From Peptoniphilus gorbachii (GTDB taxonomy: Bacteria > Bacillota > Clostridia > Tissierellales > Peptoniphilaceae), in the NCBI RefSeq assembly GCF_016908115.1, contig NZ_JAFBDH010000010.1:1-41904 (forward strand): a stretch of 41,904 nt of DNA, in the 5' to 3' direction. A model generated the notes under the pieces. That model had not been told where the DNA came from. It was given only the letters and a program-made list of their open reading frames with translations, and ran no database searches. The position numbers and the translations under genes were made by a program. Below, piece by piece: positions 1-7,679 of the stretch (positions within the stretch are counted from its first letter, which is position 1; the number at the start of each line of letters is the position of its first letter).

Positions 1-12
1 AACAAAGTGAAA

Positions 13-88
13 ACCAGCGCCTTGAGACGCTGGTTGGTATCACTCGGGCTTATAGCCCGTGATCAAACCACCCGTTTTACGGGTGGTT
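13..88 (+). mobile_element. Probable right end of an IS200/IS605-family element (omega-RNA-like hairpins)
   Basis: Three hairpins follow one another: ACCAGCG/CGCTGGT (13-19/28-34), CGGGCT/AGCCCG (45-50/54-59) and AACCACCCG/CGGGTGGTT (66-74/80-88). This close-packed GC-rich series in AT-rich DNA is typical of the 3' end of tnpB-carrying IS200/IS605 elements, where the last hairpins belong to the omega RNA scaffold and the bases past the element end act as guide. The tnpB gene, if present, lies left of the window. The exact element end cannot be fixed from one copy. A stand-alone hairpin cluster or terminator series is the alternative. Confidence 0.5.
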
Positions 89-189
89 ATGATTTGTAAA
101 AAACTTTTTCTCATAAAAAATTATTCATACGCATAAAATTTATAAGAATTATGTGATTTTTAAAAATTTTAAGAAGTCCTATCAAAAAC

Positions 190-221
190 TTGTAATAAAT
201 TTCTTATGGTGTTATTATAAT
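190..221 (+). promoter_or_regulatory. copA operon promoter
   Basis: TTGTAA (190-195), 17 bases, then TATTAT (213-218), with an overlapping TATAAT at 216-221. The predicted start of transcription falls at the edge of the CsoR-like palindrome next to it, so repressor binding would block initiation. Confidence 0.6.
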
Positions 222-230
222 AATGAGAAA

Positions 231-248
231 CACCCCTAGGGGGGTATA
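231..248 (+). promoter_or_regulatory. CsoR-type operator
   Basis: The GC-rich palindrome centred on CCCCTAGGGG, with flanking GGTATA, stands out in AT-rich DNA and matches the pseudo-palindromic CsoR operator style (TACCC...GGGTA). It sits between the -10 box and the ribosome site AGGAGGT of copA. A csoR-family gene is the third cistron of the operon, so copper-relieved autoregulation is the likely role. Confidence 0.75.
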
Positions 249-257
249 GGAGGTAAT

Positions 258-3011
258 ATGGAAAAGAAATTTGATGTCAGTGGCATGACTTGTTCGTCTT
301 GTGTCGCCAATGTCACAAAAGCTGTTGAAAAGCTTGATGGTGTGACAGACGCCAACGTCAACCTCATGACCAACTCAATGAAAGTATATTACGATGAAAA
401 TAAAACAAATGATGAAGAAATTATAGGAGCTGTGGAAAAAATTGGCTATGGAGCAAGCCCAGCTGGTGAGAAAGTAAAAGAAGAAGATAAACCAGTGGAC
501 GATAGGGAAAATGCCCTAAAGCACAGGCTTATCTCTTCAAGTATATTTATGATAATCCTCATGTATATTGCTATGGGGCCAATGATTCACCTGCCAACTC
601 CAGGCATCTTTCATAGAAGAGAAGGGGCGATAATCTTTGCCTTTTCACAATTTCTATTGGCTCTTCCTGTAGTTTATATAAACAGGGATTTTTACATCTC
701 TGGATTTAGGGGACTAAAGAATAGGGCCCCTAACATGGACAGTCTTGTTGCCATTGGTTCTCTTGCAGCCCTTGTCTATGGAATCTTTGCCATTTACATG
801 ATGGCCTATGGCTTTGGCCAAGGAGACATGGAACTTGTAGATGCCTACAGGCACAACCTGTACTTTGAGTCTTCAGCCATGATTTTAACTCTTATAACTG
901 TTGGAAAATATTTGGAAGAAAAATCCAAGAACAAGACAAGATCATCTCTTGCAAATTTAATGGACCTTGCCCCAAAGATGGCAACAGTAATAGAAGATGG
1001 CGAAGAAGTTGTGAAGAATATTGAAGATGTAAGAGTTGGAGATATCTTGCTTGTAAGGCCTGGCGAATCTGTGGCAGTTGACGGAAAGGTCATTGAAGGT
1101 GCATCGTCCCTTGATGAATCTGCAGTGACTGGGGAGTCAATACCAGTTCAAAAATCTGTAGGCGACAGGGTAATCTCTGCTTCAATTAACACAACTGGAT
1201 CTTTTAAGTTTCAGGCAGAGAAGGTTGGCGAAGACACAACTATTTCTCAAATTATAAAATTAGTTGACGAGGCCAACCAGTCCAAGGCTCCTATAGCCAA
1301 GCTTGCAGATGAAATTGCCGGGGTCTTTGTGCCAGCAGTCTTAATTATAGCTACCTTGACCTTTGGAGTTTGGATGGCTCTTGGCTATGGATTTGAAAAT
1401 GCCCTTAACTTTGCAATTTCAGTCCTAGTTATTTCTTGTCCTTGTGCCTTGGGCCTTGCAACACCAGTTTCAATAATGGTGGCAACAGGTAAGTCTGCAG
1501 ATTTTGGACTCCTATTTAAGAATGCAGAAGTCCTAGAAAATCTCCACAAGATTGACGTAATTGTCATGGATAAGACTGGGACAATAACTGAAGGAAAGCC
1601 AATTCTAACAGATATTGTGACAGACCTAGACCAAGATGAATTCTTAAAAATTGCTGGGTCTATAGAAAAAAATTCCCAACACCCACTTGCTTCAGCAATT
1701 ATAAATTACGCACAAGAAAATGATATAGACTTAGAAGAAATCACCAACTTCAATTCAGTTAGTGGCAGGGGCCTAAATGGAGAGATTGCAGGAAATAAGT
1801 ATCTTGCAGGAAACATTGAATATATGCTTGAAGAAAATATTGACCTAAAGGACTTTAAGAAAAAGGCAGAAGAACTAGCAGGAGAGGGCAAAACTTCCAT
1901 GTACTTTGCCAATGAAAGTGAAGTCCTTGGTATAATTTCTGTAAAGGACCTTCCTAAGAAGTCATCAAAGGATGCAATTAAACTCCTAAGAGGAATGGGC
2001 AAAAAAATTATTATGCTAACTGGAGACAATGAAAAAACTGCAGAAGCAATTGCTGATGAAATTGGAGTTGACCAGACTCTTGCAGGACTTCTTCCACAAG
2101 ATAAGAACAAGGAAATCGACAAGATCCAAAAATCTGGCAAAAAGGTCCTAATGATTGGTGACGGGATCAACGACGCCCCATCTCTTGCCAAGGCCGACAT
2201 AGGCATGGCAATAGGTCATGGAACAGACGTGGCAATTGAGTCATCAGACGTAGTCCTAATGAGGTCAGACCTCTTAGATGTTGTTTCAGCTCTTGAACTT
2301 TCCAAGGCGACAATAAAAAACATCAAAGAGAATTTATTCTGGGCCTTTTTCTACAACACAATTGGAATTCCTCTTGCTGCAGGTCTTTTATTCCCAGCCT
2401 TTGGGATAAAACTTTCCCCAATGTTTGCAGCCTTTGCCATGAGTTTGTCCTCAGTCTTTGTTGTAAACAATGCCCTAAGGCTAAGAAGGTTTAAACCAAG
2501 AGGAGTGAAGAGATCCTTGGAAGAAGCAAAGTTTTCAAATGAAAAAGAAATTGTAAAAGAAGAAAATCCTATAGAAAAAAATGAAAAAATAACTAAAATA
2601 AAGGTAGAAGGCATGATGTGTGAGCACTGCGAAATAAGAGTAAGTGAAGCCCTGGAAAAAACTGGAAAGGCAAAAAATGTCCTTGCTAAGCACGAAGATG
2701 GTACAGTAAAATTTGTTGATAGTGGAATCGCTGCAGAGGAAATAAAAAAAGCAGTGGAAGAAGCAGGTTATAAAATTATAAAAAATAAAGGAGAAGATAG
2801 TATGGAAAAAATTTTAAAAGTTGAAGGAATGTCTTGCATGCACTGTGTAGCTCATGTAAAAGAAGCACTTGAAAAAGTGGAAGGCGTAAGAGAAGCTGAT
2901 GTAAAGCTTGAAGAAAAAAGAGCAGAAGTAAAAATGGACAAAGAAGTTTCTGATGATGCCCTTGTAAAGGCAGTAGAAGGCGCAGGCTACTCTGCAAAAA
3001 TAGAAAAATGA
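258..3011 (+). CDS. copA: Copper-exporting P1B-type ATPase with C-terminal CopZ-like fusion
   Basis: A membrane ATPase that pumps Cu(I) out of the cytosol. One N-terminal heavy-metal-binding (HMA) domain has GMTCSSC (Cys12, Cys15). The core follows: TGES actuator motif near residue 291, the Cu(I)-site CPC (Cys394, Cys396) in a membrane helix, the phosphorylated DKTGT (Asp438), the HP motif HPLASAI, and GDGINDAP near 634. Unusually, two further HMA domains follow the last helices: GMMCEHC (Cys788, Cys791) and GMSCMHC (Cys860, Cys863). Most CopA proteins carry HMA domains only at the N terminus, so at 917 aa this is long. The last 69 residues look like a whole CopZ chaperone and have their own start signals (see 2802). 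The start has AGGAGGT five bases upstream. The stop overlaps the csoR start (ATGA). Confidence 0.95.
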   Translation: MEKKFDVSGMTCSSCVANVTKAVEKLDGVTDANVNLMTNSMKVYYDENKTNDEEIIGAVEKIGYGASPAGEKVKEEDKPVDDRENALKHRLISSSIFMIILMYIAMGPMIHLPTPGIFHRREGAIIFAFSQFLLALPVVYINRDFYISGFRGLKNRAPNMDSLVAIGSLAALVYGIFAIYMMAYGFGQGDMELVDAYRHNLYFESSAMILTLITVGKYLEEKSKNKTRSSLANLMDLAPKMATVIEDGEEVVKNIEDVRVGDILLVRPGESVAVDGKVIEGASSLDESAVTGESIPVQKSVGDRVISASINTTGSFKFQAEKVGEDTTISQIIKLVDEANQSKAPIAKLADEIAGVFVPAVLIIATLTFGVWMALGYGFENALNFAISVLVISCPCALGLATPVSIMVATGKSADFGLLFKNAEVLENLHKIDVIVMDKTGTITEGKPILTDIVTDLDQDEFLKIAGSIEKNSQHPLASAIINYAQENDIDLEEITNFNSVSGRGLNGEIAGNKYLAGNIEYMLEENIDLKDFKKKAEELAGEGKTSMYFANESEVLGIISVKDLPKKSSKDAIKLLRGMGKKIIMLTGDNEKTAEAIADEIGVDQTLAGLLPQDKNKEIDKIQKSGKKVLMIGDGINDAPSLAKADIGMAIGHGTDVAIESSDVVLMRSDLLDVVSALELSKATIKNIKENLFWAFFYNTIGIPLAAGLLFPAFGIKLSPMFAAFAMSLSSVFVVNNALRLRRFKPRGVKRSLEEAKFSNEKEIVKEENPIEKNEKITKIKVEGMMCEHCEIRVSEALEKTGKAKNVLAKHEDGTVKFVDSGIAAEEIKKAVEEAGYKIIKNKGEDSMEKILKVEGMSCMHCVAHVKEALEKVEGVREADVKLEEKRAEVKMDKEVSDDALVKAVEGAGYSAKIEK
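2802..3011 (+). CDS. copZ: Nested in-frame ORF: CopZ-like copper chaperone (69 aa)
   Basis: Inside copA and in its frame, AAAGGAG (2787-2793) stands 8 bases before ATG at 2802. Translation from there gives a 69-aa HMA protein with GMSCMHC (Cys12, Cys15) and a C-terminal AGYSAKIEK, which is the length and layout of free CopZ (for example that of Enterococcus hirae). CopZ delivers Cu(I) to CopA and to the regulator. Either copZ was fused to copA by loss of a stop codon and kept its ribosome site, or both a fused and a free chaperone are made from one mRNA. The sequence shows the signals; use of the internal start is inferred. Confidence 0.5.
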   Translation: MEKILKVEGMSCMHCVAHVKEALEKVEGVREADVKLEEKRAEVKMDKEVSDDALVKAVEGAGYSAKIEK

Positions 3012-3277
3012 GAGCAGAAAAAGATGTGCAGCTGAGGAAATTAAAAACTGTCAGGGGACAAATTGATGGCCTTATAAAAATGGTAGAAGAGGACAGGTAT
3101 TGCCTAGACATTTCTAACCAGCTTATGGCATCAATTTCCATCCTAAAAAATATAAATAAGGATGTCCTGACAGCCCACCTTAGGGGCTGCGTAAAAGATT
3201 CTTACTCTAAGAGCCAGGAAGAAATTGACGAGAAAATCGAAGAGATCAACACTATAATAAATAAGTTGTCAAAGTAG
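3008..3277 (+). CDS. csoR: CsoR-family copper-sensing repressor
   Basis: A small all-helical repressor (89 aa) that releases DNA on binding Cu(I). The family's metal ligands are present with the right spacing: Cys32, His57, Cys61 (the x-H-xxx-C pattern appears as HLRGC). It has the usual N-terminal basic helix (LRKLKTVRGQIDGL). It overlaps copA by four bases (ATGA), so translation is coupled and it would repress its own operon through the palindrome at 231-248. Relatives such as RcnR, FrmR and CstR differ at the ligand positions; the copper-ATPase context supports CsoR. Confidence 0.92.
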   Translation: MRAEKDVQLRKLKTVRGQIDGLIKMVEEDRYCLDISNQLMASISILKNINKDVLTAHLRGCVKDSYSKSQEEIDEKIEEINTIINKLSK

Positions 3278-3283
3278 GTTTTT

Positions 3284-3745
3284 ATGAAATTAAAAAAAAT
3301 ATTTTATTTGTTATTGGTCTTAATTTTTCTAACAGCTTGTAAGAAGGAACGAAGTCACGTGATAAAATTCTCCACTGGAGAAGTTTATAAATTTGAGTCT
3401 TTGAGCGTGGAAGTTATTGAGGACGAAGAAAAAATGACTACAAGAGAGATTTTTTCTTCTAAGGATAATGAAGAAAAGTTAAAAGAAATAATAAATCTCT
3501 TAGAAAAGTGCCAGGCTACCGATCCAGGCCATGGCTATGCTTCCATCCCAGATTATGAAAGTTTAATTATTAAACTAAGGGATAAAAATAAGGAAGACAC
3601 AATTTTTATGTACGACTCAAAAAGAGATAGGAACACAAAAAAATTTCACTATTCCTTATATGGCAGGCTTGGAAAATATGATGGGGCTTGCCTCTTATCT
3701 GATGATGATTTAATTTCGGAGATAAAATATATAGTGGACAAATAA
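3284..3745 (+). CDS. Small lipoprotein of unknown function
   Basis: A 153-aa protein with a lysine-rich start, a hydrophobic stretch and the lipobox LTAC (Cys19), so it should be lipid-anchored outside the membrane. The mature part is charged and has no domain I recognise. It begins six bases after the csoR stop with only a weak AGG ribosome site, which suggests coupled translation in the copper operon, and a terminator follows directly. No Cys/Met/His cluster is visible that would prove copper binding, so a link to copper rests on position alone. Confidence 0.7.
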   Translation: MKLKKIFYLLLVLIFLTACKKERSHVIKFSTGEVYKFESLSVEVIEDEEKMTTREIFSSKDNEEKLKEIINLLEKCQATDPGHGYASIPDYESLIIKLRDKNKEDTIFMYDSKRDRNTKKFHYSLYGRLGKYDGACLLSDDDLISEIKYIVDK

Positions 3746-3782
3746 AAAAATCACGGTAGAAATATTTTTACCGTGATTTTTT
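3745..3782. terminator. Bidirectional terminator between the copper operon and the PLD gene
   Basis: The stem ATCACGGTA/TACCGTGAT is flanked by a run of A on one side and a run of T on the other, so it works for both convergent units. Confidence 0.9.
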
Positions 3783-3794
3783 GTGCTTAAAATT

Positions 3795-5198
3795 TTACCA
3801 AGTGCAGAGACCTGTCTTTTCTTGGATTTTCCAGAGGATTCTCATGAAAAATCTCTTTTCATAGTGATCTTCAAGAGGAAGAGTGTAGTCTCCGCCTTCG
3901 TTATTCCAAAGCCTCTTAAAATATGCTTCCATTTCTCTTGGCATATCAGAAGATTTTTCCATTTCAAGAGCCAGATTTGTCTCCAAATTATAATTGTCTA
4001 AATTTCTCCTTGTGTAGTTGGCAGAACCAAGTATTGCAAGGGGATTTTTGTCCTTGAATTTAAAGTAAATAAATTTCGTGTGGAACTGCTCGCCAGAAGT
4101 TTGATACCAGCGAATATTTATATCTTTATAGTCCTCTTTTAATTCACAGAGGGCAGGTCTATTTGGCGACCCATTTTTTTCAAGACCAAAGGCATCTTTG
4201 TTTAAATCAGCTATAATTTTTACATCTACGCCGCGTTCTGCTGCTTCGCCAAGGGCTTTTAAAATCCTAAACTCTGAAAGGTAAAACATTCCAAGATTTA
4301 TTTCGTCGCCCTTTTTTGTCTCCCTTATATTTTTATAAATTTCATCAAAGATTTTTCCCTCACTAATAACTTTTAGCTTGTAAGGAGAAGCCACATCTTC
4401 TGCCTTAAAATTTTCTATTGCGTCAGGTAATTTATCAAAAAATATAGATTCAGACTTAATCAAATCTTCCATGGCCTTGCCGCGAAAGACAAGAGCGACA
4501 TTAGAGTGATAAGCAGAAGGGTCGTGGGGATTTGCAGAGGCAACTATGGCTTCCTTTTCTGAAATGACAACTTTTCTGTGGTTGCCCTTAAAATTTACCA
4601 GCTTTAAAATTGACCTCACATTTACTTTTTCTCCGTCCTTGTCAAAAAAGTTTCTTATCCAGCCACTACCAGATGTGCCAAACCACTTTACATAAGCCCT
4701 ATAGCCGCCAGATAAAAGAGGGTTGGAGTCACGCATCTTGTTTAAGTCAGTGACGACGAGGTCAATTCCATTTTCTCGAAGCTTCTTTAAATTATTTTCT
4801 TCATAGGCTCCATAAAAATTATTTATGGGGTCTGTTACAAATAAAATTGGCATGTCAGGATTTTCTTTTTTCTTTGCCACTAAAAGGTCTGTCATTTCTT
4901 CCACTTGATTTGGAAAGTCCATGGACTTGTCATAGTCATCATTGTAGAGGAAAAAATCAATCATTAGAAATTTTTCGGCATTTTTTATATTTTCCATCTC
5001 GCGCTTAAAAATTTCCTGCTCATGAATTCTCTTGCCACCTTTAAGATAAGTTAGGTCATATAAAAACTTGCAGTCAGCATCCTTAAAATCGCTGGATACA
5101 TTGGTGCCAGGAGGATTTTTTGTATTTAAGCTGTATATAATTGGAATAAAAATAAGTAATAAAACAATTAAAATCATAATTTTCTTTTTCTTTTTCAA
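3795..5198 (-). CDS. Membrane-anchored phospholipase D-like (HKD) protein
   Basis: A 467-aa protein with an N-terminal lysine patch and one hydrophobic helix (about residues 8-25), so the catalytic part lies outside the cell. Two HxK motifs mark the two halves of a PLD fold: HRK (His207, Lys209, followed by ASANP) and HTK (His373, Lys375, followed by LGSANYT). The PLD superfamily includes cardiolipin synthases, phospholipases and nucleases, and the substrate cannot be told here. The start is a TTG at 5198 because GGAG lies six bases upstream; an upstream in-frame TTG at 5210 has no ribosome site, and an ATG at 5177 would cut the lysine patch. It follows a small anchored protein by about 20 bases in the same direction. 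Confidence 0.8.
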   Translation of the reverse strand: MKKKKKIMILIVLLLIFIPIIYSLNTKNPPGTNVSSDFKDADCKFLYDLTYLKGGKRIHEQEIFKREMENIKNAEKFLMIDFFLYNDDYDKSMDFPNQVEEMTDLLVAKKKENPDMPILFVTDPINNFYGAYEENNLKKLRENGIDLVVTDLNKMRDSNPLLSGGYRAYVKWFGTSGSGWIRNFFDKDGEKVNVRSILKLVNFKGNHRKVVISEKEAIVASANPHDPSAYHSNVALVFRGKAMEDLIKSESIFFDKLPDAIENFKAEDVASPYKLKVISEGKIFDEIYKNIRETKKGDEINLGMFYLSEFRILKALGEAAERGVDVKIIADLNKDAFGLEKNGSPNRPALCELKEDYKDINIRWYQTSGEQFHTKFIYFKFKDKNPLAILGSANYTRRNLDNYNLETNLALEMEKSSDMPREMEAYFKRLWNNEGGDYTLPLEDHYEKRFFMRILWKIQEKTGLCTW

Positions 5199-5219
5199 AA
5201 TTTTCTCCAAAATTTAAAA

Positions 5220-5642
5220 TTAGTTTCTGGGAATCAAGTCTTGAACCCTTGTCCCAGTACTTCCATAAACTCTATCAAACTCTATATTATATTTTCCTGT
5301 ATCTGGATATCTAATATAATAAAAAATTTCTTCTCCATTTCTCAAATTTTCATTTTTGCTCCACTCAATACTTGGATTGTGAAGGATTTTTTCTATATTT
5401 TCTCTATCCTCTTCATTTTTTATACTTACAATTTTAGGATATTCTAAAATTTTTATCTCAGCTTTGCCAGATCCATCGTAGCCAGTGAAGTGAAACTGAA
5501 TTGTAAGAGGGTCCATAGTTACATAGGCATCAGGCTTTCTTATCTTTACATTATAAAAAGTAGTAAAAAATATTATTAAAATGGCAAAAATTATAAAAGC
5601 AATATTAATTTTTTTAGAAGTTAAATCACTATTATTTTTTAT
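5220..5642 (-). CDS. Small membrane-anchored protein, apparent AUA start
   Basis: The first ATG in this frame (5516) gives only 98 aa and lacks a ribosome site. The frame stays open upstream and encodes a clear hydrophobic helix (IAFIIFAILIIFF) with a polar lead-in. No ATG, GTG or TTG occurs there, but AAAAGGAG (5657-5650) stands seven bases before an in-frame ATA at 5642. That start gives a 140-aa anchored protein with a short cytosolic tip and an extracellular part I do not recognise. It is upstream of the PLD-like gene in the same unit. Either AUA is used as a rare start, or an ATG has mutated (or been misread) to ATA. Confidence 0.6.
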   Translation of the reverse strand: MKNNSDLTSKKINIAFIIFAILIIFFTTFYNVKIRKPDAYVTMDPLTIQFHFTGYDGSGKAEIKILEYPKIVSIKNEEDRENIEKILHNPSIEWSKNENLRNGEEIFYYIRYPDTGKYNIEFDRVYGSTGTRVQDLIPRN

Positions 5643-5715
5643 AAAATAGCTCCTTTTAAATAATTATACCAAAAATTAATAGGTAACTTGTAAATAATTT
5701 TTTACAGGAAATAAA

Positions 5716-5755
5716 TTGACAAGTGTTATAGAGTGTTATATAGTGTTATATAACA
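5716..5755 (+). promoter_or_regulatory. gntR promoter with three 10-bp-phased operator repeats
   Basis: TTGACA (5716-5721), 17 bases, TATAGT (5739-5744). AGTGTTATA occurs three times at exactly 10-bp spacing (5722, 5732, 5742), covering the spacer and -10 box. The last copy forms the perfect 12-bp palindrome TGTTATATAACA (5744-5755). The repeats lie where a repressor would occlude polymerase, and a GntR-family gene begins 11 bases on. Confidence 0.75.
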
Positions 5756-5765
5756 AGGAGGCATA

Positions 5766-6155
5766 ATGAAAATTATTTTAATAAATGGTTCTGCTATTCC
5801 TCTTTATGAACAGATAAAAAATGCAATTAAAGAAAATATTTTAAAAAACAAGGTTGAAGAAGGAGAACAGCTTCCTTCTGTGAGGACTCTTTCCAAAGAC
5901 TTAAAGGTAAGCATTTTGACAGTAAAAAAAGCTTACGATGAATTGGAAGAAGAGGGCTTTGTTGAATCTAGACAGGGACTTGGCACCTTTGTCGCAGCTA
6001 AAGACTCTGAAGTAAAAAGAGAAGAACTACAAAAGAAATTAGAAGAGCATTTGCAAGAGGCAATAAATTTGTCTATACAGTTAAATTTAGACAAAAAGAC
6101 AATTTTAGAATTATTTGAAATTTTATACAAGGAGGGCTTGGACTATGACGAATAA
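5766..6155 (+). CDS. GntR-family regulator, YtrA/PmtR type
   Basis: A 129-aa regulator with the GntR winged-helix DNA-binding domain in the first 75 residues (IPLYEQIKNAI, LPSVRTLSKDLKVS, GFVESRQGLGTFV) and a short helical tail (about 80-129). That short tail is typical of the YtrA subfamily, whose members usually sit with ABC transporters. AAGGAGG precedes the start. It overlaps the ABC ATPase gene by 11 bases. It most likely represses its own operon through the phased repeats at its promoter. The inducer cannot be read from sequence. Confidence 0.9.
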   Translation: MKIILINGSAIPLYEQIKNAIKENILKNKVEEGEQLPSVRTLSKDLKVSILTVKKAYDELEEEGFVESRQGLGTFVAAKDSEVKREELQKKLEEHLQEAINLSIQLNLDKKTILELFEILYKEGLDYDE

Positions 6156-6987
6156 AATTGAAGTTAGAAATTTGAAAAAAACTTATGACAATTTTGTTCT
6201 TGGGGAAAATTCCTTTGATATAAAAAAGGGATTTATCACTGGATTTATTGGGAAAAATGGAATGGGAAAGACAACAACAATAAAATCACTCTTGTCCTTA
6301 ATAAATTATGATGGAGAAATTTTTATCGACGGCCAAGATGCAAAGGACTTAAATTATCTTCAAGATGTGGGGATAATTATGGACGATTCCTTTTTGTCAA
6401 AGGACTGGAAAATTTCCATGGTCAATGAGGCAATGAAGTGTGGCTATGAAAATTGGCAGGAAGATAAATTTTTTTCATATATCAAAAATTTTGGCATTGA
6501 AAAAAATAAAAAAGTTAAAGAGCTTTCTCGTGGAATGAAAATAAAATTAATGTTTTCAATTGCGCTTTCTCACAAGGCAAATCTTTTAATTTTAGATGAG
6601 CCAACAAGTGGACTTGACCCAAGTATGAGAGATGAGCTTACAGATATGTTAAAGGAATTTGTGGAAGATGAAAATAACACAGTGCTTTTTTCCACACATA
6701 TCACTGAAGACTTGGATAGGATTGCCGATTATATAATTTTTATCGACCAAGGAAAGATTGTCGAAAACTCTAGTAAAGAAGATTTTTTGGAAAAATATTT
6801 GCTTTTAAAGGGAGGGGAAGAAGATAGAGAACTTTTAAAAGATTTTGATCTTCTTGGCATAAAATCTTCAGACACTTCCTTTGAAGTCCTTGTAAAAAAT
6901 ATAGATAGAGAAAAAATTCCAGATGAATTAATTGTTGAAAAACCAGATATAAATAAAATTTTAGTTTTATATGGGAGGAAAAAATGA
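6145..6987 (+). CDS. ABC transporter ATP-binding protein
   Basis: A 280-aa cytosolic ATPase. Walker A is GKNGMGKTT, the signature is LSRGM, Walker B is LLILDEPTSGLDP, and the switch His lies in STHI. The start is the ATG at 6145, with AAGGAGGG eight bases before it, inside the end of gntR; an upstream in-frame ATG at 6115 has no ribosome site. The C-terminal 60 residues form an extra small domain as seen in ABC-2 type ATPases. Together with the regulator and the permease, the order gntR-ATPase-permease resembles the ytr and the phenol-soluble-modulin exporter (pmt) operons, so export or cell-envelope defence is a reasonable but unproven role. Confidence 0.92.
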   Translation: MTNKIEVRNLKKTYDNFVLGENSFDIKKGFITGFIGKNGMGKTTTIKSLLSLINYDGEIFIDGQDAKDLNYLQDVGIIMDDSFLSKDWKISMVNEAMKCGYENWQEDKFFSYIKNFGIEKNKKVKELSRGMKIKLMFSIALSHKANLLILDEPTSGLDPSMRDELTDMLKEFVEDENNTVLFSTHITEDLDRIADYIIFIDQGKIVENSSKEDFLEKYLLLKGGEEDRELLKDFDLLGIKSSDTSFEVLVKNIDREKIPDELIVEKPDINKILVLYGRKK

Positions 6988-7634
6988 AAGATATTAAAAA
7001 AATTATGGAATTAGATTATATTTCAATTAAGCCCTATTTCACAATAAAAAATCTTTTAATAATGGTTATACTCTATTTAGTTTACTTTTTTATGACGAAA
7101 AATCCACTAATAGCAATCTCAATGCCCCTATTATTTGCCATGATTTATTCCTCTTATCCCTTCCTTGTAGGAGATGAAGCTGGTATAGATTCACTTTACA
7201 AAATTTTTGGCATAAAGGGAGATAAAGTTGTGAAAGGAAGATATGCCTTTGCCTTAATTTTATTTATCGTATCTATAATTATAGGACTAATATTTTCCCT
7301 TGTGGCATCATTTTTTGTGAAATTCGATATAAAAATTGTCCTTCCAATTATTGGGTCTTTCTTTATAGTTTTTGTTTTTTTGATTTCTATGCAGTATCCC
7401 CTTTATTTTAAGTATGGATACAAAAAGGCAAAGACACTTTCAGCTATTAGTTTTGTGGTAATTGCCCTCTTTTCCTTCTTTAGTATGACCTTCAGGAATT
7501 CTTTAAAAAACCTACTTAATTTAATGACTAATAATAAGCTAATGAGCATTTTAATTATCCTATTTATAATTTTTGTAATAATTTCTATTTCAATAAAGCT
7601 TTCAGAAAAATTTTATAAAAATAGAGATTTCTAA
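6984..7634 (+). CDS. ABC-2 type permease (PmtB-like)
   Basis: A 216-aa membrane protein with about six hydrophobic helices, among them segments near residues 24-40, 46-60, 88-110, 117-137, 150-166 and 186-204. Size and pattern fit the small ABC-2 permeases that pair with YtrA-type regulated ATPases (PmtB-like family). Its start overlaps the ATPase stop (ATGA). As the only permease in the operon it would form a homodimer. A strong terminator follows directly. Confidence 0.8.
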   Translation: MKDIKKIMELDYISIKPYFTIKNLLIMVILYLVYFFMTKNPLIAISMPLLFAMIYSSYPFLVGDEAGIDSLYKIFGIKGDKVVKGRYAFALILFIVSIIIGLIFSLVASFFVKFDIKIVLPIIGSFFIVFVFLISMQYPLYFKYGYKKAKTLSAISFVVIALFSFFSMTFRNSLKNLLNLMTNNKLMSILIILFIIFVIISISIKLSEKFYKNRDF

Positions 7635-7666
7635 AAAAGGTGTTGGAAAAAATCCAACACCTTTTT
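7634..7666. terminator. Bidirectional terminator
   Basis: GGTGTTGGA/TCCAACACC with five A before and five T after. It serves both the ABC-2 operon and the convergent exporter operon. Confidence 0.9.
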
Positions 7667-7679
7667 CTTTTATAAAATT

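Noticed and set aside
1-96. CRISPR repeats
   Set aside because: The three hairpins differ in sequence and spacing; no repeat-spacer pattern occurs here or elsewhere in the window.
1706-2206. Long minus-strand frame (166 codons) inside copA
   Set aside because: Antisense shadow of conserved copA codons; Ser/Phe/Ile-rich composition and no ribosome site.
2776-3141. 121-codon minus-strand frame across the copA/csoR junction
   Set aside because: Low-complexity Leu-rich translation, antisense to two well-supported genes.
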